64,000 nt of DNA from Taeniopygia guttata (GCF_048771995.1 NC_133026.1:95572501-95636500); one strand, 5' to 3'. Numbered from the stretch's first letter, positions 26,801 through 40,685 are shown. The notes: a model not told the origin generated them from the sequence alone. Made by a program: numbers and translations.

Positions 26801-29800
26801 TTGTTTAGGAAGTACACACACATTCAACAGGAGCACAATGTATGTGGAGCCATAATGCATGAGACACTGAGATATGTGGAGTCTTTCCCTGATTTAACTA
26901 TGCATCATTCCTGACTGAATTAATGTTGAAGCAGAACCAAATCTCTGGTTCTGAGCACTATAAGCCTCTGTTAAACTTTCATTTCCTCTTGAGACTTTGG
27001 CATGGTGTTTAGTAGCTCAAAAACAGTTTTTATAGCAGGAGAAAGATAGGTGAAATTTATAAAAAAACACTAGAAGATTAAATGAAAATGAGAGTGTCAG
27101 GAATTAATCTCTAACATGGCTGTTCTCAGAGAAAAGAAAAAAAAAAAAAAAGAAAAATTTTGTTTATGCAAACCCAGTCAGTTAGAAGGAGCATGTATTT
27201 TGATCCTTATGGCAGAACTATATTCCCTATTAGCACTGAGGTGTCCTGACAATGTTATGGACAGTTATACTAGATTATATTTTAAATTATCCAGGAAATG
27301 TCTAACAACTTATAACACTATGGCATGACACAGGGAGTATAATATTAAAGATGGTCCTGTCATTGAAAACTCGAAAATAAATTTTACTGTGGTTTGTGAT
27401 ATCTTAATTTTATTTAAAAGAGCACTAGAACCAATAAGCACCTTGCCAGATGTACATTGTCAAAGCAATCGAGCTCTGTTTTGGCTGAGCTTTGCAGTTC
27501 TTGTAAGCCAACCTAAAAGATTCCATCTCTCACAGGGCAGCAGATGAAATCAGGTGTTGAGCACAGAGGGAGCACAATTTACTCTAAATATTTTTATCAG
27601 CCTCAGCAAAAACTTTGTTTCATAAAGGATAAAAAACAAGTCTTCCTTTGCAAAGAAAGATGTTAATAACTTTACATGATAAATGCTTGCCTTCTTCTAG
27701 ACATTAAGCCATTTTTTGTGCAGGCTTTGCAGAAAATGTAAACTGAGTTATAGAACAATTTTCCACATCTTTGATATAGCAGCTATAAAGGAACGCTCAA
27801 AGAGTACACAGAGATGCAAGGAAGGAGCTAAGATGGCCCCTGCATAATTGTAAAACTGTATAGGTGATCTGGATGGAAAGGGGAAGCAGGATAAAACTTT
27901 ATGTCTATTTATTCTCCCTTACCACAATGGTATGGTGGATGATTTGGTTTATTTTCATTCTTTTCTACTGAGGTAGAGTGTGAAAGAAAAGTGTGAAAGA
28001 AAATCCTTGGAAAAGCAGTCAGAAATCTATTCTGAATTAGGTATAAGGAGTCCAAAAAATATTGCTAAGAGCAGTAGAAAGTAAAAAAGGTTTACACTCT
28101 ACCTATAATCTATTGTTCTTGTAATACAGTCCAACAGATTCAGAAAGTAAACTACCCACAAAGAAAAAAAAATATTTAGTAAGATGGCATACATTTTGAT
28201 TCTTTCCCAATTTTAAAACAATAAACAATAGTTTTAATTTAATTTCAAATTTATGGTAATACCCATTTAGATTTCAGAGGTTATTATTTTATAAAGATGT
28301 ATTTAATTTGTACTCTTTGCTATTAATAATTTTTAAAATGTGGTGTTCAAGCCTGTAAGTGTTGATTTATGTATTAGATTAGTTTTTGTCTGCATTAATA
28401 AACTTGTTGACTAAAAATAATAGATGGCAATTTTGATGAAACCCCTCACACTAAGAAAGCTATTCATTTGCCCAAAGATTTAGGAACTCAGCTTTCCAGC
28501 TATCTGAAAAATACATTGAAATACTGAGATACATTGAAAGTAAATATCTACCATGAGAAAATAAATATATTTTCTGAAAAAAACAAACAAACCCATAGCT
28601 TTTTGAAAGAGATTATTTTAAAAAAGAAAAAAAAATGACATTTTTTACCTTCATACTCTTTTACACTGTGAGCATTTTATTTTTTCATATTTTACATACG
28701 ATATCCTTTTTCTTGTATAATTGGAAATAAATAACAATATTTAATATCTGTTATATCAAGTGATCATTAAACACTGTCTGGATCCCACAGGTCCCTGAAG
28801 ATCATATGTTTTGATACTTAACTAGTACAAATTTAAAATCCATTGGAAGTAGCTAACATTATATACCATTATATGCCATTACATACCATTTTCTCAATTT
28901 GTTCCATATTCTCATAATTTGGTAAATTTACAGCATATGCTGCAGCATTTGCTTTTAAACAGTGCTAAGAAGAACAAACTTCCACCCACAGAGAGACCAA
29001 TGATAAACTGCATGTTTATAATATTTCTAAAGAAGATAGGATGAATTTAAATTTTAAAAATCTTCATATATCCAAATACTGAAGGGAATATACTAAACAG
29101 GGGTTGGGCAAGAAAGACAGCACAGAGGCAGTTTTTTTCCCCTCCAGACTGACTCTATATGCTGGAAGTGCTGCAATGACTTCACAGCCCACTAAAACTG
29201 ACTGAACAGCTGCCTCTGGAAGTCTCAGCCTTATGGTCACATGAAGCTTCCTACTTCAAATATCAGGTAAAATATTTATATGTATGGAAAAAAAAAAAAA
29301 TACCTGTTAGGAAAATGCCTGGTAGAAATTATACTGACTTGAATTTGGCCATCAGAATTTTTTTTTTCCCATCTAGTGCAAGGTGGAATGCAGAGAGCAA
29401 ACACATTCCAGATGTTCCTGCAAAAGAGGGAAAAAAACCCCATCAGAAGCAAAAAATGGGTAAGGTATGGGAGATGTAACAGACAAGAAAGAATGAAAGG
29501 AACAGATAAAAAGGACCTTATGTTCTTCCTTGAGACTGACAATGACAGAGATGCTACAAAAAGCACAGGAGCATTACAGAATGCTGCAGAGGTATTTGTT
29601 GTTCTGTCAGATTAGAAATAGAAATAACTCACTAGTCTGAGCCTGGGGGACACTTACATAAGACTTCAGTCTAAAAGTTTTCTCCTGTAAGATATAAGAA
29701 CAAAGAGAGAAAATGAGTAATACAGAAATATGTTGTGCTGCGTCAGTTTTCTCCTATCTAAATATTTTTATAAATTTTGTTAATACCCCTTTTAAAAATC

Positions 29801-32800
29801 CATTTAAAAATACAGAATTTGAAATATGTCTGTCTGCTAACTGTTCACTGCACTTGGAAGTTGAGGAGGGCTGTGACTGTGCCATAAAATGGGCTGTAGC
29901 TGCCTGCCCAAAAATCTTCTCCATGTGGTGACAGTACCTTCAGCCAGCTGGCAGAGCTTGCATCAGCTCCTGGCCTTCATTTCCCTGTCACAGAAACACA
30001 GCAGAAATCTTTTCAGAAGAGGGAAGGACTGGAATTACCAAGCCAAACCTCTGTGTTCAAAGCCATCTACTGAAAAAATTCCTCAAAACCTTGCCATTTG
30101 CTTAGAAAGAAAACAATGGGGTAAAATAAAATCATCATGAGCTTCTTCCTCTCTTTTCCCCAGGTAATATAAAAGCATTCCTTGCCACTAGTTATGCCTT
30201 TCAAACAGTTTTGACAGAATGGCTGGGGAATAACACTTTCATGTTTAATTACAGCACATTTAAGGTGTTTCTGTTTGTGTTCTCATGCATTGACAGGAGA
30301 GCAGGTGGATCACATCAGTCCCTGACAGTTCAGTGGTTGTGAATATTACACTCCTTGGATTTACATCCTTTATTAGATCCAATTCTGCATGCATGTTTCA
30401 CGTCTAACATAGTGCTTTGTTTTTAAATCTTAATTTTCTCATTTGCTTATAAATGTGAAAATAACTCTATCCTTTAGCCATTGTTCAGATTTAATGCCAT
30501 TTAGAATAGTCCTATTTTTCCCTTTATAAAAGTCCTTTATTAATTTCAGTCATCACAGGGGGAATTTTATAAAATCAAAAGCCCTATATATACACAAAAA
30601 TTTTCCAATACATGAGATTATATTTTCAGATGAAACCAAACTGCAGCAGTTTGGGGGAAGCAATCTCAGTCTGTCTTCATATAAAAGCTGGGTTCAGCAC
30701 TTCTCTTTGTGTGTTGCTCTGGGACCTCAGAAGGAAATGTTATTTTTCACAGCACTGGTGGTGAAACTGAAAATTTACTTATAGCACCATCCTAACAATC
30801 CTTTTCTACAAGATGCTAGATAATAAACTGCCTTTTTCTTAGGTGTTTTAGGCTCAAAATCAGTAAGAGTTTTTAATTTATGTTGCAGCTAGGTGACCTG
30901 GCCTTTACCCCAGAAATTCACTAAAGACATAGCAAAGAAATGATGGTCAGATATTTTTGCCTCTCATATCAGCGGAAGTTTTCTCTGTCCTCCAGGTAAC
31001 TCTGTAACCTTGAAGCTGGAGCAGTTCTGAGATTTATTTAGAAGTTCACAGCAGTCATGTAATCAAGGTGCCTTGTTACCACCTCTGAAATGGAGCACTT
31101 GAGATCTGGGCTCCTGAGGGCAGCTACACAGATATTAGCTCATAGTGCTCAGGGGGTGTCTATTTTCCCTGCCTTAACTGGTATGCTACAATTTTCTGTT
31201 CTTGGTTTCCAAGCTAACTCTTGTTGGTGAGCCATTCAACTGAAAAGACATATATTGTGCCTCAAACTGTTCTGCAACTCTGTTTAAATTGCAATTAACA
31301 TACATTTCTTCCAATTAAAGCTTTTGACCACTTAATTCAAAGGGATTTTAATTAAAATTTAGGGATTTTAATTTTCATGTTTTATTAATTCATAAAAATG
31401 CAGTTTATAAATACTCATAAACGTGTGCAGAAGGCTGTGCCTTTTCAGACTTTGGCCCTGTAGTCCAATATCTTTATGAACTTTGAAACAGACAACATGT
31501 TTAAGACTTCATTTAAAAAAAAAATTCTGTAGAATGAAGCCTTTTAAAATTTTATTGGTGTCTCTGTTTTATATTAATTGTGTTGCATGTCCCCAGGTAA
31601 TTTCACAAAGGGCATTTTAGAAAGGCAAATTCAGCTGATGGATGAATTTCTCTGCAGAGGTTTATTAACATTTTTGTCAATTTATCCCATTAAATACAGC
31701 AACATCCCTAGGTGGTAATGAAGTGCAATAGCAGCAGAGGCTTCACACAATGATGGCAAACAGATTCCAATAATTTTCTCAGTAGTGTCTTCATAACACA
31801 AGTGAAATGCTGATCTTTATAAGTATGTCTGGGTGAGTAAAAACCCCACACAGATAAAACCCAAAATTTATGTTTAAGAATATTAATTTAAAGTGAACGT
31901 AGCTCATTACATCCTCAAACTTCAGTAGCAGCCTAGGGCATGGAATTAAGATTAACTAACAGCATTGACAGCAATATTTCCCCTGGTAAAGCGAACATGC
32001 CAGAAATTTGTGTAAATATATTTAGAGGCTGACATATAAGGCACATATAGCAGAAACTTGACCCTGAAATCTCACTTTATCTTAAAAAAGGGATAAAACA
32101 TACAACCACTCCACACTCCAATGCCTACAAATGCCATTAAAATGGTTTCTCTTGATTTCAGCAGGCAGTGCAATAGGATAACAAAAAAAACTTGAAATTC
32201 AAATTTTGACTACTAAATATTTACAACAATGAGATTATGAATAAGTTATATTTCTTCATAGGGATTTTTCAGCAAAGAGCTTCAAATAATTAATTTGAGA
32301 AACTGCAATGTATCTTTTTTCAGAAATATCTCAAAAAAAAAATCACTGAATGAATTATTCATTGCAAACTACTCTCTCCGGTGACAGTGACTCCTCATTT
32401 TTCACGTCGCAATTTATTTACTTTTACTACATTACTATGTTTTTTTCCTATAACAAAAAACATAAGTGCTCATAAGATTCGAAGAAATATTATGAATGCT
32501 GCACTAAAGAATATATATTCAACTTGTATAAAAACTTTTTGAAACTTAAGGAAAAGAAACTATAATAATAGTTTCTTAAGTAAAAGAAACTATAATAAAA
32601 TAAGGATAATGGAAAGAAAGTAAGTACTAAAAGGGATTTGAGCTCTGCTAAAAAGCTGATCATAATATTAAATATTACCATAAAAGAAATTAAAATTATT
32701 ACTGAAGTTTAAATTATTAGGTTGTTCATAGTCAAGAAGTGGGAAATACATCTGTTACATTATAGGGGGGGACATTGCCTATGATGTGAAACAGAGAAGT

Positions 32801-35293
32801 TATACATATTCTCTCCATGTTATCACCTGTAAATTGTGATTTTCTACTTATCTACCCATATAGAGTAAAAAAAAATGTTTGACTTCTGGTACTTAACATC
32901 TTCACAAGGCTATAACTGCTCTCCATCTCCTAACATACCTGTGCCTGCTTGGTGTATCATGATGATTTCCACCAAACAGCAGGCAAAGTGAGTCTTTCAG
33001 AGTCTTTCATGTTTGCTTGTTTATTTGTGCATATGCTTTTAACAGTGACAGACAAAACAGAATTGAGGGGGCTGGTGATGAATAGCATAAAATGTAGAAA
33101 TGAGAAAGTCTGCCAAATAACGAAGCATCTTCAGTATTCATTTTTCCTTTTGAATACATGTTAGCTACCCCTCCCAGAAATATTATTGCATCAAAGAGTG
33201 TCATTTTTCCTTGCTTTGGTGTTTTCTAACATTGACATAGAGAAAAAGACAGCTTATTTTTCTAATTGCAAGTTTTCTTTACTGGTAATGGAAAACATCC
33301 ACTCCAGTTTCCAAACATAAAAAAAAACCCGGTCCTTTTATTGCATTTTTCTTGAGAATGAGTGATCAAATATGCACCCTTTTTTTCTTCATCAGAACAG
33401 AATAATGTCATCCAAAGCTGAATCATAGCCATAGATTTCTCAAGAAAACCAGTGCTCATTTGTCTATATCTTTGTTTTTCCTGGTTGCAAAATAAATATC
33501 AGGTACTAAAAAGTAATTCCTAGTGCCCTTCATTATCAGTTCAGAAGTATCTCCAACAGATAATAACCAAATCCATGTAGCTGTTGTTTAAAAGAATATT
33601 TATCTTTTGATGATTTTTCAAGGATTAACAGTTTATAATGTCATTAACCTTTAACAAAACAGCTTCTTATTTTGTGTCTTAACACCAATCCACCATAGAA
33701 TTTTCTCAAATAAAATCTCACTGAAAAAGCTATCAAGAGCACCAAAATATGATAAATTTAGATAATTTTGAAATATTTGAAGCTAAAAAAATATTTCCAT
33801 TCTTGGGATTAGATAAAGTATTAGTTTTAAGACTCCTTTTGTGAGCTGAGACTTGCAAAGAAGTTCTAATTCCCATGGATACAATCGAAATAATGATGTT
33901 GCACAGCACTGCATTGGTTTTTAACTTCTATCTCCCTATAAGGTCCCCAATTTCCAACTCAGGTGAAATACTTGTGTCTATTCATTCATATAATATAGGA
34001 AATGAAAATCAGATTTTTGAAATCATTTGAACACTGAATTAAAGCTGAGAAAGAGAGAACATTAATAAATTCTGACTTACTTGTTTGTTTATTTATTTTT
34101 AATGTGGGACTGGATCCTAAGATCAAGACAATCAGTATAAACAGCCTCTGGATAAATTTCCATAAGTTTCTGCCCTGGAAAACTCTTAATTAGCTAATTG
34201 GGCAATAAATATATCTTGATGTATTTTTTAGCTGTGAGGATGCTAAGTACTCATGAAATAAATAATATTTTACATTCAATATTGTAATCAAATGAGCACT
34301 TTTTAGCAAGCTGATTCTATTTTATTTTTCTTACACTGAGAATTATTAGTGTCAGAATTACAATCAATATAGTATTTTTCCATGAGGGAAATGCACGCTT
34401 CTATACAAAGTTAAGAAATTTTTAATATGGTCATATAAAATGACATGTTTTAGTCCATTTCCCACATTCCACAATCTATTTTATTTCACAAAAATATTTT
34501 ATTATAATTTACATTATTATCCACATGCTCATTTAAAAATGATATGCATCAAATAATTTACTTCAATGAGTTTTATGTAGATAAACTGCTCATAAAGTTC
34601 TCTGGTTAATCATGAAGAAGAACATATTTCTTGCAGTTGGTATTGGAGGAGAAATTATTCGTAAGACTGTCTATGGGTATATTTCTGACTATTGATTGTT
34701 CTGTACAAATTGAGTTCCTCTGATACAGCTGTCCTCTGTTTATCTTAGAACAGCAAGGGTCTCTTCATAGACATGGATCAAACATTAAAAATAAAATTAT
34801 TGATTTTGGAGTGTGGAATGTAAGAGCAGGAACTCCTAAATTCAAAATAGATTAGATGTCCAGGAAAACATTTGAGCTCAGATGAACACAGTGTAAACCC
34901 TCTTTAGGCAACTAACTTCCCAATGCATTGACTCAAAGAAAAGTCTATCTATTCCAAATGAGATAAAAAGTCTGAGAAAAAATATTTTAAAAAGGGGGAC
35001 AAAATTAACATTGTGTCCATTAGTATCAGCATCAATTAAAAAAAATTATTGGAGTTTGTTACAAGATAAAATTGATTTGTCTTGCTTAAAAATGATTGAT
35101 GCCTTTTATTTGTTTGCCTATAAAATCTTTTTTATTAATCTCATCCTGACTACTCACATGTAGCCATTAATTAAAATGCAAGATTCAAGAAAAATTATTT
35201 TATCTCTCTTATATTCTACCTGGTGACACAAGAATTCATTTCCAGATTGCACTTGGGTACAGGTAATTTTCTTCACTGTGGCTGGAGTGGGAC
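23801..35293. other. Repeat-poor A+T-rich desert
   Basis: Nearly 11.5 kb without any recognised transposon, unusual beside the rest of the window. No ORF exceeds about 110 codons. It has homopolymer runs (A15 near 27138, A13 near 29288) and small local repeats. It also has several motif-rich blocks that look like candidate conserved noncoding elements: 24475-24600, 31250-31440, 31620-31780 and 34180-34215. The last holds a perfect 12-bp palindrome AATTAGCTAATT at 34188-34199 made of two homeodomain-type cores. Confidence 0.5.
32552..32597. repeat. 16-bp direct repeat flanking a hairpin
   Basis: The 16-mer AAAAGAAACTATAATA occurs at 32552-32567 and again at 32582-32597, exactly 30 bp apart. 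Between them, AAGAAACTAT (32554-32563) and ATAGTTTCTT (32568-32577) form a perfect 10-bp stem with a 4-nt AATA loop. It is probably a local duplication by replication slippage. No function is evident. Confidence 0.85.
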
Positions 35294-35809
35294 TGTGTTT
35301 TGGATCTGTGTTGGGAGCAGTCTGATAGCACAGGGATGTTTCTGTGGTTACTGAGCAGCTCTCACATGTAGACAAGGCCTTTTTGCTTCTCATATTGTCC
35401 CACCAGCACAGAGGCTGGAGGTGCACAAGGACCTGAGAGGGGTCACAGCTGGGACAGAAGACTGCAATCAACCAAAGCAACATTCCATACCATGTAGTAT
35501 CATCCTGGGAAAAGGAGGAGGAAGGGGCTGTTCAGAGTGATCATATTTGTCTTCCCAAGTGACCATTAAGTATGGTGGAGATCTGCTTTCCTGGGAATGG
35601 TTAAACACACCTGCTTGCCCATGGGAAGTGGTGACTTAATTCTTTGCTTGCCTACATGACTTTTGCTTTACCTGTTAAACTGTCTTCATTTCAGCCCAGA
35701 GGTTCTTCTCTTTTGCACTTCCAGTTCTGTCTCCCATCCCATGAGGGATGAGTGAGTAAGTGGCTGTGTGGGGCTGAGCTGCCAGTTGGGGTTGAATGAA
35801 CCATGACCA
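35294..35809 (+). mobile_element. Retroviral LTR fossil (family A, copy 2)
   Basis: This is about 516 bp of LTR in plus orientation, from TGTGTTTTGGATCTG to AACCATGACCA. It shares with the 14.9-kb and 38.7-kb copies the blocks GAGGCTGGAGGTGCACAAGG, GTCACAGCTGGGACAG, CCTGGGAATGG, CCCATGGGAAGTGGTGA and the poly-A-signal region TTTGCTTTACCTGTTAAAC, plus an end resembling GGGGTTAAACCACGACA. About 10 bp just before the proposed start (TGGAGTGGGAC) also resemble the copy at 39.2 kb. They may be the last bases of the internal region or the true LTR edge. No coding internal region was recognised. It is probably a solo or near-solo LTR of moderate age. Confidence 0.85.
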
Positions 35810-38651
35810 GCTCTCAGAAACATTGCACTTCAGAGACACCATGAACCACTTCATTCCATCTGAATGCGGATATCTAAATAATTCATATGAATTAGACAGA
35901 AATTACTATTCCTTTTCATCTCAGATAAATGGTTTTGGTGGTATTAAGAGAATCCAGACATCCAATGACTTCCTTTGTGAAGTCACTTCACTTTCTTCTC
36001 CACATAGGGGAGAGAGAATAAAAAGAGCATTTATCATAAACACTTGATAACTAATAAACTAAGAAAATACTTGACACGTAGAAAAATCTCAGTGTCTGGA
36101 ATTTTTCACAGTTAGAAAATAGCAAATACTGACATTTCTCAAGGAAAATATAGTAAGAGCTGGTGGTGATAAGGAGGGTTGATTTTCTTTGACAAACCAC
36201 ACTTTCTACATTTGTCTAATCTATTGATGTCAGCAGAAAAATATATCTGCTTCAAGCACAGCAATGCATTCAGAAAATACACTTGTGGTGATGATATAGA
36301 AGCTGGAGCAATCATCCTCAGATATGTAGGTCAATTAGATGTGAATATTAGCATCAACAAAAAAAATGAAGCATTTTAATCTTATTCATGCAATAGAAAA
36401 TTCCACCAAAATTAATATCTTCCCAGATATTGGGACTGCTCTAACAGTTTACTGGTCCCAGAAAGAAGGAATCCTTTCCCATTTTTCTTTAGTATTAGAT
36501 AAATATTCTCTTATCTCGCTAACTTATCTGTAGCACATCTGGACACCCATGGAAGCACACATGAATTTTACAGAAACAAACTTCTTAATTCATGTCTTTA
36601 AGGGCCCAACAAGACCACAAGAAGAGTTTTTAAACCCCTAACCCAAGAGTAGGAGAGAAAAGGGAGAAAAGTGAGGAAAAAGAGGCACAGAAAGACTCAG
36701 AGGCAGAGCCAAGGAGCTGATAAATCACATTGACTGTGATTAAAGCACAGACAGCTTTAAGACTAGTTAGTTCCACATAGAAGCGTCCTTTGGTTATCAA
36801 AGATTTTTCTGATGCAGACTCCCCCTTCATCTTACCCTAATAAAATTTACCTTTATCCAATTCCCACATCTCAACTCCCTGCTACTTCAGGAAAAATCTA
36901 ATGGCAAGTTAATAAGCAAAAAAACCCCAAAAGCATGAAGCCTTTCATGCCTTTTAAAGTTTACCAGGTATCTGGAAATAAGCAGTGAGGTAACTACCCT
37001 GCATAAACAAAAGATAATGAATGCTAAAATTTTGCTGATAAACAAGATCATAGTGAGTCAGTCAGTATTTCCAGGTTTTAATCTAGTTCCTTTAATTGCC
37101 ACCTGATCCCAAAATACCCTGGCCACTTGCTTCTGCCATCTCATTGCCAATTGGCCCAAGCATGATGTAGCAGTGCAAACAGATTATCAGATCAGAGAAA
37201 TCAGTCCAGTCAAAGAGTTAACCAGAAAAGTACTTTCAGCTGGATCAGTTCCCTGATACTGTTTACCCCCTAGCTGCATAAGCACTTGCATTAGTCCCAT
37301 TTTCATGGGGTGAGAGCAAGCAGAATGGCTAAAACCTTTAGGCATAATTTCCTCAGAAAGCCAATTTACCTTTCGGGCTGTCTGGGCTTACGTATTTAGA
37401 GTGAATTTCTTCTCACTCTGCACAATATGTAGTTCCTTCTAGTGGTTGCTTAGAACTGTAAAAGCCTGTAATCAATACTCTTTGTACATGCTGTTGCAGA
37501 TGCCAAGTAAGGATGTGGGAGCAAAAGTTACAAAGAGGAAAAGATGTAGGCTGTAAGGGAATTTGCCATCCTGTAGTTATGGGAAGTAGTTTCAATGTTT
37601 ATGACGCTGATTATGACCAAACCACACAGAAACAACCTAGGCAAACGATAAGTTTCTTTTTCAGGTGCTCATTTTAAGTTTCTTCAGTAGCTGTTTGATA
37701 CTTGAGTGGGGGTTGTGTTATTCAAATTGTGTATTGAATTAAGAATCAAATAAAGCTCTTTAAATTTTATATCAGTTATACTATCAATTAGTAAAAAATA
37801 AAAATACCTCCTGCATAATCTCTTTGTTCCTTGCAAAAAAAAAAAAAAAAAAACAAAAAAAACCCCACACTTGGAATAAAAAACCAGCCATTTTTCAGTC
37901 ATGTAGTGATAATAATACTACTAATGTTGGAATATTTTGACATATTATTTTCATTCCAGTCAGAATAAACCCTTGAAATATACAAATTTTAACAGCAGTA
38001 GAGTTTATTTGGTACTTCTTGTTTTGCAAGCAAATGGATTTCAACAAATATGTCATAAAATTACAGCTCATGGAAGTATAATAAGTGCTTTCCTGAACAA
38101 GTTGAGAGCTCTTATGCAACAGGTTAATGATGACTCAACTTGACCTTTCATTGTAAAATAGCATTGGACTTCTGCCATGTTATAGATACTCTTCTTGTGA
38201 ATATCCAGATGCCCCTATTAGTTTCTAGAGGTTTTTTACCAGGCAGAAAACAGTGAAAGTGGTTATAGCAGCATATGCTCTCTTACCACAAAAGTAAAAT
38301 AATCAATGATGTTATAAGTGTTCTGAAAGTTCTTGACAGAGGTTTCAATAAGTACTTGTGCAATGTCTATCACACATATGCATATGTGTGTATGCATTTG
38401 TGTAGCAAGCTTTTAGCTGAAAATTTTCATTTGGTTTCACATGAAGAAACACAGCAAAAAATTAGTTTGATCAACATGTTGCAGAGTACCAGACAAGGAC
38501 ATATTAGAACAGTTTCCTTGTGCATTCTGTAGATTCCTGTCTTAATTCCACTGGATTTAGGGCACCTAGTTATATATTTTATGAAGACAGAGAAAAGCAT
38601 GCTTAAGGTGATTGGATTAGATTATTAAACCACCAACCTTTGCTTCAAATT
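35810..38651. other. A+T-rich unique spacer between two LTRs
   Basis: About 2.8 kb of unique sequence between oppositely oriented LTRs of one family. It includes an A-rich run of about 34 bp at 37836-37861 and a short (CATATG/TGTGTA) patch near 38373-38400. No retroviral coding remnant or host exon is recognised, so the two LTRs do not look like the ends of one provirus; in any case they face opposite ways. Confidence 0.5.
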
Positions 38652-39181
38652 TTTCACGGTTGTCACCCCAGCTGACAACTAAGCTGCACACAAATGCTTG
38701 CTCATTTCCCTACCAGAACTATCCAGTGTGATGGGGCAGAGAATCAGTAATGTAAAAACTAAAGAACTCATGGGTTTAGATAAACTTTAATAGGGAAAGA
38801 AAAAGCCATGTGCACAAACAAAGCTAAGCAAGGAACTCATTCACCACTTCCCATGGGAAGACAGGTGTGTTCAGCTATTCCTGGGAAAACAGGCTTCAAT
38901 CCTGCACAACAGTGGCTTGGAAAGACAAATATCACAACTCCAAATGCTCTTCCCTTCCTTCTTCACCCACCTTTTTATACCGAACACGATGATATATGAT
39001 GCTGAATATCTCTCTGGTCAGCTGGGGTCGGGTGCCCTGGCTGTGTCGGCTTTGTGCACCCCCAGAGTCCTGGCCAGCAGAGGGAATGAAAAGCAGAGTG
39101 GGCCTTGGCTCTGTATAAGCTCTGTTCAGCAGTAACATCTCTGGGTTATCAAGACTATTTCCTTCAAAAATCCAAAACACA
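38652..39181 (-). mobile_element. Retroviral LTR fossil (family A, copy 3)
   Basis: This is about 530 bp of LTR in minus orientation. The element starts at the right with TGTGTTTTGGATTTTTG and ends at the left with CAGCTGGGGTGACAACCGTGA. It keeps a TATA-box-like TATAAAAAG (minus strand, 38979-38971), the CCCATGGGAAGTGGTGAATG block and an ATTAAA poly-A-type signal near 38785-38790. Copies 1 and 2 match it block by block. Sequence just outside the element start (GGCGTGGGAC) resembles that outside copy 2. No target duplication is evident and no coding internal region was recognised. Confidence 0.85.
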
Positions 39182-40685
39182 GTCCCACGCCATCTGTTGT
39201 GACAAATATTAACTCCGTAATAGCCAAAGTCAGCACAGTATTTCATCCAGGAAACGCCTGGTCTATAGTCTTTTAAAACAGAGAAGAAAAAAAGTGAGAC
39301 ACTGACATAAAATTACCAGAAAATTAGCACACCAAGCCAGGGAGGATGCATATATTCAACAAGTACATATTAAATGGAAAGATTACTTGTGTATCACCAT
39401 GACTATGGTGTGAAATCATGGTACTAGCCCATGATCTTCAGAACTGCATTTAAATCCATGTAAGCTTATTGTTTGGAATGCAATTACAGAGATCTTCCTC
39501 AATGTAATTGGAAATTTTTAAATTTAAAAATAAATATGATTCTATTTACAAATATTTCTGACTCTTCTAAATGTTTATTCACTGATAAGGGACAAATCAC
39601 TACCACAAGTTTCTCTGCTGATGTTTAGAATCCACCTGTAAAACACAGAAGTTGTTTCTACTACCTAATTTTCAAATAAAGACTGAGAACATTTTAAAGA
39701 GTATGAAAATGAATAGATTCAAAACACATACAAGGCCTGTGCTTTTGACCTTACTAAATCTGTAGAATGTTGGCTTGCTAAGTTGCTAGTACCTTCTATT
39801 ATGAAAATAATTAATTCTGATGTCAGCAGGACTCTTCCCCAAACTCTTTCCTTTTGACAGAAGCTCCATATTAAAAAAAAGAGATTGTTCCTTTCACATG
39901 CAGTAGTGTGAAGATATGACCTTTGAAATTCCTTGTAGAATTCTGGCAAAGAGCTGCAAGAGAAACAAGAAAATGTCCTCAGCATGGTGCAGCTCACGTT
40001 TCACAAACACTTCAGAAAACAGGATATAGTTTTCTCATGGGCACACCTTCAGCTCATTACAGAGAGCAAACTGTGAGCACTGCTCACAAAGCAAAATGAA
40101 AAAATTAATTATATGACAAGTGTTAATATCTTACTGGAAAGGAGCAATGCCCAAATATCAATTAAAAATCTGCCTTATTGTAGGAGACTGGTTAAATCTT
40201 AAAGAACAAAAAAAAAAAAATCAAAACCTTAGTGTGAGAGAAAACTCATCCTTTTTTTGATCCAATTACAACACTTTGTAATATTAAAATGAGTCAACAT
40301 TTTTCAAGCAGAGAGCTTCAGAGCTGAAAATCAGGTCTTTATATGATTAAGAAGTTTTCATGGGAGTTTTTATTCCCATGAATAAACAACTCTGTCATTG
40401 TGATAAAAAAGTAATTTCTAGCAGGATATTTTAATATATATAGGTATATATAATATACCTAATATATAAACTCAATTTTAAATTTAGGAATAATACAGAG
40501 TTGAAAAAAAATTAAAGCCATATAATGTGCTTTAGCCTGTTCAAAGAATCAGATCAACCTTAGTTCAATTTCAGTGAATGTTGAAATTGTAAAATAATAA
40601 CAAACTGGAAACACTCATATGTCTTAATATTTCACATAAATATCATGTCAATCAACAAAATCCAAGATGTCTTTCATTGGTTATT

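Noticed and set aside
35810-38651. One provirus bounded by LTR copies 2 and 3
   Set aside because: The LTRs face opposite directions and the spacer shows no retroviral coding remnants.
38932-39246. 104-codon minus-strand ORF starting MKYCADFGYYG
   Set aside because: Most of it is LTR copy 3. The first 20 or so residues lie outside the LTR and look protein-like, but are too short to assign.
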